A stretch of DNA of 64,000 bases from the NCBI RefSeq assembly GCF_030553075.1, contig NZ_CP130701.1, positions 3,410,001-3,474,000 of the forward strand, in the 5' to 3' direction. The notes beneath the pieces were generated by a model, which saw only the letters and a program-made list of their open reading frames with translations, was not told the DNA's origin and ran no database searches. This DNA is from Halomonas sp. I5-271120 (GTDB taxonomy: Bacteria; Pseudomonadota; Gammaproteobacteria; Pseudomonadales; Halomonadaceae). Shown here one piece after another: positions 59,200-64,000 of the stretch (positions are counted from its first letter, which is position 1; every line of letters begins with the position of its first letter). Made by a program: the position numbers and the translations under genes.

Positions 59200-62100
59200 G
59201 TCGGCGCCGCGGCATCATCGGTTTCTTCGTCCACCATAAGGTGGCCGCCAACCTGATCATGCTGATGATGCTGCTGGGCGGGACCCTGGCGTTATTGCGC
59301 ATGAACATCCAGTTCTTCCCGACATTCGCGCTGGATGTGGTCAGCGTGCAGGTGGTCTGGAGCGGTGCCTCGGCGGAAGACGTCGAGGAAGGTATTACCG
59401 TGCCCCTTGAGCAGCGCCTTAAGAGCGTGGAGGGACTCAAGCGCATGAGCTCTACCTCCGCCCAGGGCGTGTCGAGTCTGACGCTGGAGTTCAACGAGGG
59501 CACCGATCCGGTCATTGCGCTGGATGACGTTCGCCAGCAGGTCGATGAGTTCACCAATCTACCCGCCGATGCCGAGCGACCTCAGGTGATTCGGGTCGCC
59601 CGCTATGATCCGATCGCCAGGCTGTTGATACATGGCGACCTGGCCCCCGCAGAACTGCGCCGGCTGGCGCACCGCTTCGAGAATGAACTGTTGCAGGCCG
59701 GTATCGACCGGGTGGAGATCAGTGGCCTGCCGGAGCAGCAGATCAGCATCGAGGTGCCTGCCGAGCGGCTGATGGCGCTTGAACTCAGCCTCGATCAGAT
59801 CGCTGAACGGGTGCAGGGCATGTCCCGGGATCTGCCGGCGGGGCTGATGGGACAGCAAGACAGCACCCGCGAGCTACGCTCGGTAGAGCAGCGTCGCGAT
59901 CCCCAGGCCTTCGCCGAGCTGCCTGTTATTGCCGATCAACGGGCACAGCTGCGCCTGGGCGATATTGCCACCCTGCGCCAGGAGCCTCAGGACGGCCAGA
60001 CCACTCTGTCTCGCTCCGGGGTCCCGGCGGTTGAGCTGCTGCTGCAGCGTGCCGAGGACGGCAACTCCCTCGATGCAGCCTGGGTGCTTGAGCAGTGGCT
60101 GGCCGATACCCGTCCGACCTTGCCGCCGTCGGTGACCATCGAAGCCTATGACGAGAGCTGGCAGCTGATTGATGATCGTATTTCACTGCTGGTCGGCAAT
60201 GGCCTGGGAGGGCTGTTGCTGGTCATGGTGCTGTTGTATCTGTTCCTGCCAGGAAGGGTAGCCTTCTGGGTGGCGGTGGGGATTCCCACTGCCTTTTTGG
60301 CGGCGTTGGCGGTGCTGTGGGGCATCGGCGGGTCAATCAACATGATCTCGCTGTTTGCGCTGATCATGGCGCTGGGGGTCATCGTCGATGATGCCATCGT
60401 GGTCGGTGAGGATGCCGATGCCCACTACCGCCTCGGCGAAGCGTCGCATCTCGCTTCGGAAGGCGCGGCCAAGCGCATGGTATGGCCGGTACTGGCCTCG
60501 TCCTTGACCACCGTGGCGGCCTTCATGCCGCTGCTGGTGGTCGGCGGAGTGATCGGCAACATTCTCGTCGATATCCCCTTGGTGATGATCTGTGTGCTTG
60601 CAGCGTCTTTGCTCGAATGCTTCATCGTGCTGCCGGCGCACCTGCGTCATGCCTTTCAACCGGCACCGGTGGGCAGCCGCCCACACTTGATCACGCGGCT
60701 GCGCGAGCGCTTTGATAAGGGCTTCGAGCGCTTTCGAGAGGGGCCTTTTCGGGCCTTTTCTGTGTTCACGCTGCGCCATCGCGCCGGGACCATTGCCTCC
60801 GGCTTGGCTGTGATGCTTGTCACCATTGGGCTCTTGGCCGGTGGGCGGATCAGCTTCGAGTTCTTCCCGACGCCTGAATCAAGCATCCTCTACGCCAATG
60901 CCAGCTTCGTCTCCGGCACCGACCGTGAACGGGTGGATCGTTTCCTTGGCCATCTGGAAGACACCTTGGCTGAGACCGAGCAGGCCTTCGATGTGCCGCT
61001 GGTGGTGCACGCCGTGACACTGCACGGCAGCAGCCTCGATGATGGCGGAGGCAGTCGAAGCGGCGACCAGGTCGGCGCGATGCGGCTGGAGCTGGTCTCT
61101 CCGGATGCCCGCGAGGTGCGCAATGCCGAGTTCATTGCCGCCTGGCGTAAGCGAATTCGCCTCCCGGCGGGACTTGATAATCTGAGCATCAGCGAGCGTC
61201 GCGCGGGGCCCCCGGGAGAGGACGTCAATATCCGCCTGAGCGGTGGTGACCCGGCGGTTCTCAAGCAGGCAGCGACGTCGCTAGCCGCCTCGCTGTCCAA
61301 CCTGCCCGGGGTGCTGAATACCAATGACGACATGCCCTGGGGGCGAGAGCAGCTCATCTATTCCTTGAGCCCCCGGGGCGAGGCGCTGGGTCTGACCACG
61401 GAATCGCTAGGCAGGCAACTGCGTTCGGCCTTCGACGGGCGTTTGGTTCAGAAGTATCAGAATGGCGCCGATGAGATCGAGGTGAAAGTCCTGCTGCCTC
61501 GAGAACAGCGTGAGCGGCTGAGTACCCTGTCGCGTCTGCCGATTCGCCTCGAGGATGGACGCTTCGTGCCGCTCGATCAGGTGATGGATATCTCCTATCG
61601 CCAGGGTTTCGAGGCGCTGCGGCATGCCGACGGCCAGCTCGCTGTCGAAGTGACTGCTGTCCTCAATCAGGCCGTTACCTCCGCTGACCAGGTGCTGGCC
61701 AGCCTGGAGGCCCAGGTACTGCCGCAGCTGGCTCAGGAGCACCGCCTGCGCTACAGCTTCGAGGGCCGCTCGGCGGATCAGCGCGACACGCTGGGCGATA
61801 TGCGCACCGGCCTGATCATGGGGCTGGCGCTGATGTTCGTGGTGCTGGCCTGGGTCTTTGCCTCTTGGAGCCTGCCGCTGATCGTGATGGCGATCATTCC
61901 GTTTGCGCTGGTGGGAGCGCTGCTGGGCCACTGGGCGTTGGGCATCAACCTGACGATTCTCTCGCTGTTCGGGCTGTTTGGGCTCTCTGGCATCGTGGTC
62001 AATAACGCCATCATCCTGGTGAGCTTCTACCGCCAGCAGCGGGATAAGGGCCTCGACATTGATACGGCGCTGGTGGAAGCCGCGGTACAGCGGGTAAGGG

Positions 62101-62342
62101 CCGTGCTGCTGACCTCGCTGACCACCATTGGCGGCCTTATGCCGCTGCTGTTCGAGACTTCGCTTCAGGCGCAGTTCCTGATTCCGATGGCGGTCTCCAT
62201 CGCCTTCGGCCTGGGCTTTTCGACGCTGCTGGTGCTGGCAGTGATCCCGGCGCTGCTCTCGTATCTGGAACAGTGGCGGGCCTCGCGGGCTCCCTCAACG
62301 CCGCAGTCATCCACCTTGCCTCAGTCAACGTCCAGCGAATAA
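59196..62342 (+). CDS. RND-family efflux pump
   Basis: A 1048-residue AcrB/MexB-superfamily transporter with twelve helices and two large periplasmic loops. It begins RRRGIIGFFVHHKVAANLIML, has the pseudo-helix WSGASAEDVEEGITVPLEQRL, the proton-relay motif ALGVIVDDAIVVGED in TM4, and a repeat-unit end NLTILSLFGLFGLSGIVVNNAII. The TTG start at 59196 overlaps the adaptor stop. It belongs to the less-studied single-gene RND group where the outer-membrane partner is encoded elsewhere; none is found here. The TetR gene behind it could regulate it but is paired with its own promoter. Confidence 0.9.
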   Translation: MSRRRGIIGFFVHHKVAANLIMLMMLLGGTLALLRMNIQFFPTFALDVVSVQVVWSGASAEDVEEGITVPLEQRLKSVEGLKRMSSTSAQGVSSLTLEFNEGTDPVIALDDVRQQVDEFTNLPADAERPQVIRVARYDPIARLLIHGDLAPAELRRLAHRFENELLQAGIDRVEISGLPEQQISIEVPAERLMALELSLDQIAERVQGMSRDLPAGLMGQQDSTRELRSVEQRRDPQAFAELPVIADQRAQLRLGDIATLRQEPQDGQTTLSRSGVPAVELLLQRAEDGNSLDAAWVLEQWLADTRPTLPPSVTIEAYDESWQLIDDRISLLVGNGLGGLLLVMVLLYLFLPGRVAFWVAVGIPTAFLAALAVLWGIGGSINMISLFALIMALGVIVDDAIVVGEDADAHYRLGEASHLASEGAAKRMVWPVLASSLTTVAAFMPLLVVGGVIGNILVDIPLVMICVLAASLLECFIVLPAHLRHAFQPAPVGSRPHLITRLRERFDKGFERFREGPFRAFSVFTLRHRAGTIASGLAVMLVTIGLLAGGRISFEFFPTPESSILYANASFVSGTDRERVDRFLGHLEDTLAETEQAFDVPLVVHAVTLHGSSLDDGGGSRSGDQVGAMRLELVSPDAREVRNAEFIAAWRKRIRLPAGLDNLSISERRAGPPGEDVNIRLSGGDPAVLKQAATSLAASLSNLPGVLNTNDDMPWGREQLIYSLSPRGEALGLTTESLGRQLRSAFDGRLVQKYQNGADEIEVKVLLPREQRERLSTLSRLPIRLEDGRFVPLDQVMDISYRQGFEALRHADGQLAVEVTAVLNQAVTSADQVLASLEAQVLPQLAQEHRLRYSFEGRSADQRDTLGDMRTGLIMGLALMFVVLAWVFASWSLPLIVMAIIPFALVGALLGHWALGINLTILSLFGLFGLSGIVVNNAIILVSFYRQQRDKGLDIDTALVEAAVQRVRAVLLTSLTTIGGLMPLLFETSLQAQFLIPMAVSIAFGLGFSTLLVLAVIPALLSYLEQWRASRAPSTPQSSTLPQSTSSE

Positions 62343-62383
62343 GGCGTCGCCTCCCACCTTGGTCGGGGGTGTCTTGTCGTGGG

Positions 62384-62400
62384 CTAGACGACTGGTCTAA
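62384..62400. promoter_or_regulatory. TetR operator before the tetR gene
   Basis: CTAGAC-GACTG-GTCTAA, 11 bases before the TetR start codon, matches the dyad at 63095-63111 (TTAGAC-N5-GTCTAA) apart from one base. It suggests the regulator represses its own gene. Confidence 0.7.
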
Positions 62401-62410
62401 ATTATTTCCC

Positions 62411-63052
62411 ATGACTGACATCACCACCATTCGCCGCCGTGGCAGGCCGCCCAGAGTGCCGCGAGGCAATCCGAATACCCGTGAGGCGTTGATTCGCAGC
62501 GGGTTGGAAGTGCTTACCGAGCAGGGCTTCCGGGCAGCCGGCATCGACGGCATCCTCAAGCGCGTCGGTGTGCCCAAGGGCTCCTTCTATCACTACTTCC
62601 CCAGCAAGGAAGTATTCGGGCGTGCCGTGCTTGAGCAGTATGCGACCTTTTTTGCGCGCAAACTCGACCGTCACTTGCGTGATGAGTCCTTGCCGCCGCT
62701 GTCACGCATCAATGCTTTTGTCGAAGATGCCAAGAAGGGCATGGCCCGACATGGTTTTCGTCGCGGTTGCCTGGTGGGCAACCTGGGACAGGAAGTCGGC
62801 CTGTTGCCGGACAGCTACCGTGCCGCGCTCGAGCAGGTCCTCGGCGACTGGCAGCAGCGCCTGGCGGAGTGCCTTGACGAGGCACGCAAGATTGGTGCGC
62901 TGGCGCCCGATGCGGATTGCGATGCCCTGGCGGACTACTTCTGGATCGGCTGGGAAGGAGCCGTCATGCGTGCAAAGCTGAAGGAATCGCCGGACCCGCT
63001 GGACACCTTCGTGACCGCCTATATGGCGGGATTACCTCGCCGACGTGACTGA
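62411..63052 (+). CDS. TetR-family repressor (AcuR-like)
   Basis: A 213-residue TetR protein: basic N-terminus (RRRGRPPRVPRGNPN), HTH in GIDGILKRVGVPKGSFYHYFPSKEVF and a C-terminal ligand domain (RRGCLVGNLGQEVGLL), the pattern of the AcuR/TetR_C_11-like group, which sense acrylate-type or electrophilic compounds. Identical operators lie before this gene and before the AcuI gene behind it, so it probably controls both. Confidence 0.85.
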   Translation: MTDITTIRRRGRPPRVPRGNPNTREALIRSGLEVLTEQGFRAAGIDGILKRVGVPKGSFYHYFPSKEVFGRAVLEQYATFFARKLDRHLRDESLPPLSRINAFVEDAKKGMARHGFRRGCLVGNLGQEVGLLPDSYRAALEQVLGDWQQRLAECLDEARKIGALAPDADCDALADYFWIGWEGAVMRAKLKESPDPLDTFVTAYMAGLPRRRD

Positions 63053-63059
63053 CGCCGGT

Positions 63060-63086
63060 ACTCGATCGACGGGTCGAGTTTTTTTT
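63060..63086 (+). terminator. Terminator of the tetR gene
   Basis: ACTCGATC (63060-63067), loop GACG, GGTCGAGT (63072-63079; one G-U pair) and a run of eight T. It separates tetR from the acuI promoter. Confidence 0.85.
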
Positions 63087-63094
63087 ACCCAAGA

Positions 63095-63111
63095 TTAGAC
63101 GATCAGTCTAA
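63095..63111. promoter_or_regulatory. TetR operator before acuI
   Basis: TTAGAC-GATCA-GTCTAA is a perfect six-base dyad with a five-base spacer, 11 bases before the acuI ATG and overlapping its leader. It shares its arms with the site at 62384-62400. Confidence 0.75.
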
Positions 63112-63122
63112 AAGGAGGAGTG

Positions 63123-64000
63123 ATGTTCAAGGCCATCCTGATCGAGAAGGACGATGCCGGCTATCGCGCCGGACTGACGGAGTTGGATGACGCTCAGCTA
63201 CCCGAGGGCGAGGTGACCGTGCGGGTGGAGTACAGCACGCTTAACTATAAGGATGCCCTAGCCATTACCGGCAAGGGGCCGGTGGTGCGTCGCTTTCCCA
63301 TGGTGCCGGGGATCGATCTGGCGGGGACCGTCGAGGCAAGCGACTCAGCAAGCTTCAAGCCGGGTGATCGTGTGCTGCTCAATGGCTGGGGCGTCGGTGA
63401 GGGCCACTGGGGCGGGCTTGCCCAGAAGGCGCGCCTCAAGGCCGACTGGCTGATCCCGTTGCCCGAGGCCTTTTCGACCCAGCAGGCCATGGCGATTGGT
63501 ACGGCGGGCTATACCGCCATGCTCTCGGTGATGGCACTCGAGCGCCACGGGCTGACCCCCGCTTCAGGGCCGGTGCTGGTCACTGGGGCCAATGGCGGGG
63601 TGGGCAGCTTCTCGATCGCCTTGTTGGCAGCGCTTGGCTATGAGGTCATGGCCTCGACCGGGCGACCGGAGGAGGCGGACTATCTCAAGCGCCTGGGGGC
63701 CACGGATGTCATCGATCGGGCTGATCTCGCTGAGGCAGGCAAGCCACTGGCCAAGGAGCGCTGGGCTGGCGCCATCGATTCGGCGGGCAGCCACACCTTG
63801 GCCAACGTCTGTGCCGGCACTCGCTATGGCGGAGTAGTGGCGGCCTGTGGGTTGGCTCAGGGCATGGACTTTCCGTCGACCGTGGCGCCGTTCATCCTGC
63901 GTGGCGTGACCCTTGCTGGCATCGATAGCGTAATGCGCACCCGCGAGGATCGTCTGGCCGCCTGGAACCGGTTGGGGGAGACCCTGGATACTGCGATTCT
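63123..64000 (+). CDS. acuI: AcuI/YhdH-type acrylyl-CoA reductase, 3' end outside window
   Basis: About 292 residues of an MDR-superfamily quinone-oxidoreductase-like enzyme without zinc ligands. Features: [72 protein letters not shown] and the NADPH motif [20 protein letters not shown]. These mark the YhdH/AcuI group, which reduces acrylyl-CoA to propionyl-CoA. AGGAGGAG precedes the ATG. The reading frame is open to the end of the window. Together with the TetR gene it forms a repressor-target pair. Confidence 0.88.
   Translation, partial: MFKAILIEKDDAGYRAGLTELDDAQLPEGEVTVRVEYSTLNYKDALAITGKGPVVRRFPMVPGIDLAGTVEASDSASFKPGDRVLLNGWGVGEGHWGGLAQKARLKADWLIPLPEAFSTQQAMAIGTAGYTAMLSVMALERHGLTPASGPVLVTGANGGVGSFSIALLAALGYEVMASTGRPEEADYLKRLGATDVIDRADLAEAGKPLAKERWAGAIDSAGSHTLANVCAGTRYGGVVAACGLAQGMDFPSTVAPFILRGVTLAGIDSVMRTREDRLAAWNRLGETLDTAI

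Overview
The window is GC-rich, densely coded DNA from a gammaproteobacterium. The mix of heavy-metal islands, benzoate/catechol catabolism, TRAP uptake and the general style of the proteins suggests the Halomonadaceae (Halomonas and relatives). That is an inference from gene content; no rRNA or housekeeping marker is present.

Layout. (1) 1-16.1 kb is a composite, partly decayed metal-resistance island. It holds the edge of an ISL3-type transposase, a nickel-type MFS exporter with its RcnR-like repressor (nreBA), a CDF exporter, a DsbA-like protein with an M23 peptidase, and a MerR-controlled P-type ATPase operon that also encodes lspA, lnt and an L,D-transpeptidase. A wrecked mercury operon follows (merT truncated, merF frameshifted, merA with an internal stop), then a split RNase H gene and a P4-type integrase. 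Remnants of degP and of a ZIP transporter mark old junctions. A terminator, and possibly a tRNA tail, right of the integrase looks like the island edge. (2) 16.2-26.3 kb is the catechol/benzoate block: catR divergent from catBCA-benABCD and two transporter genes. (3) 27.3-39.6 kb is a second aromatic block: a ribose-type ABC importer, maleylacetate reductase, an amidohydrolase, a beta-hydroxyacid dehydrogenase, hydroxyquinol 1,2-dioxygenase and a RutE-like flavoenzyme. A TauE/SafE permease and an unusual cytoplasmic HTH/solute-binding-protein fusion follow. (4) 39.6-46.7 kb carries an SDR gene, pcaR and pcaIJFD with a BKACE gene. (5) 47-51.8 kb is a LysR-TRAP-D-Ala-D-Ala dipeptidase locus whose binding-protein gene has an internal amber codon. 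(6) 51.8-57.5 kb has an SDR, a PepSY/DUF2271/PepSY-flavoreductase set with a truncated response regulator beside it, and an alcohol dehydrogenase with an Fnr/Anr-type box upstream. (7) 57.8-64 kb encodes an RND efflux pair, a TetR-family repressor and an AcuI-type reductase that runs off the end.

How it works together. Benzoate is taken up by BenE-type carriers and converted by BenABCD to catechol. CatA, CatB and CatC take catechol to 3-oxoadipate enol-lactone. No catD or catIJ lies beside cat, so PcaD and PcaIJF about 24 kb away are the likely finishers. The hydroxyquinol block reaches the same intermediate by another route (hydroxyquinol to maleylacetate to 3-oxoadipate), so two ring-cleavage branches converge on one pca operon. 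The real substrate of the hydroxyquinol block is not evident: there is an importer and an amidohydrolase but no ring hydroxylase. That block, with its HTH-SBP fusion as likely regulator, is my best candidate for an undescribed system. The second candidate is the metal-inducible operon that couples a metal-efflux ATPase to lipoprotein maturation and wall cross-linking enzymes.
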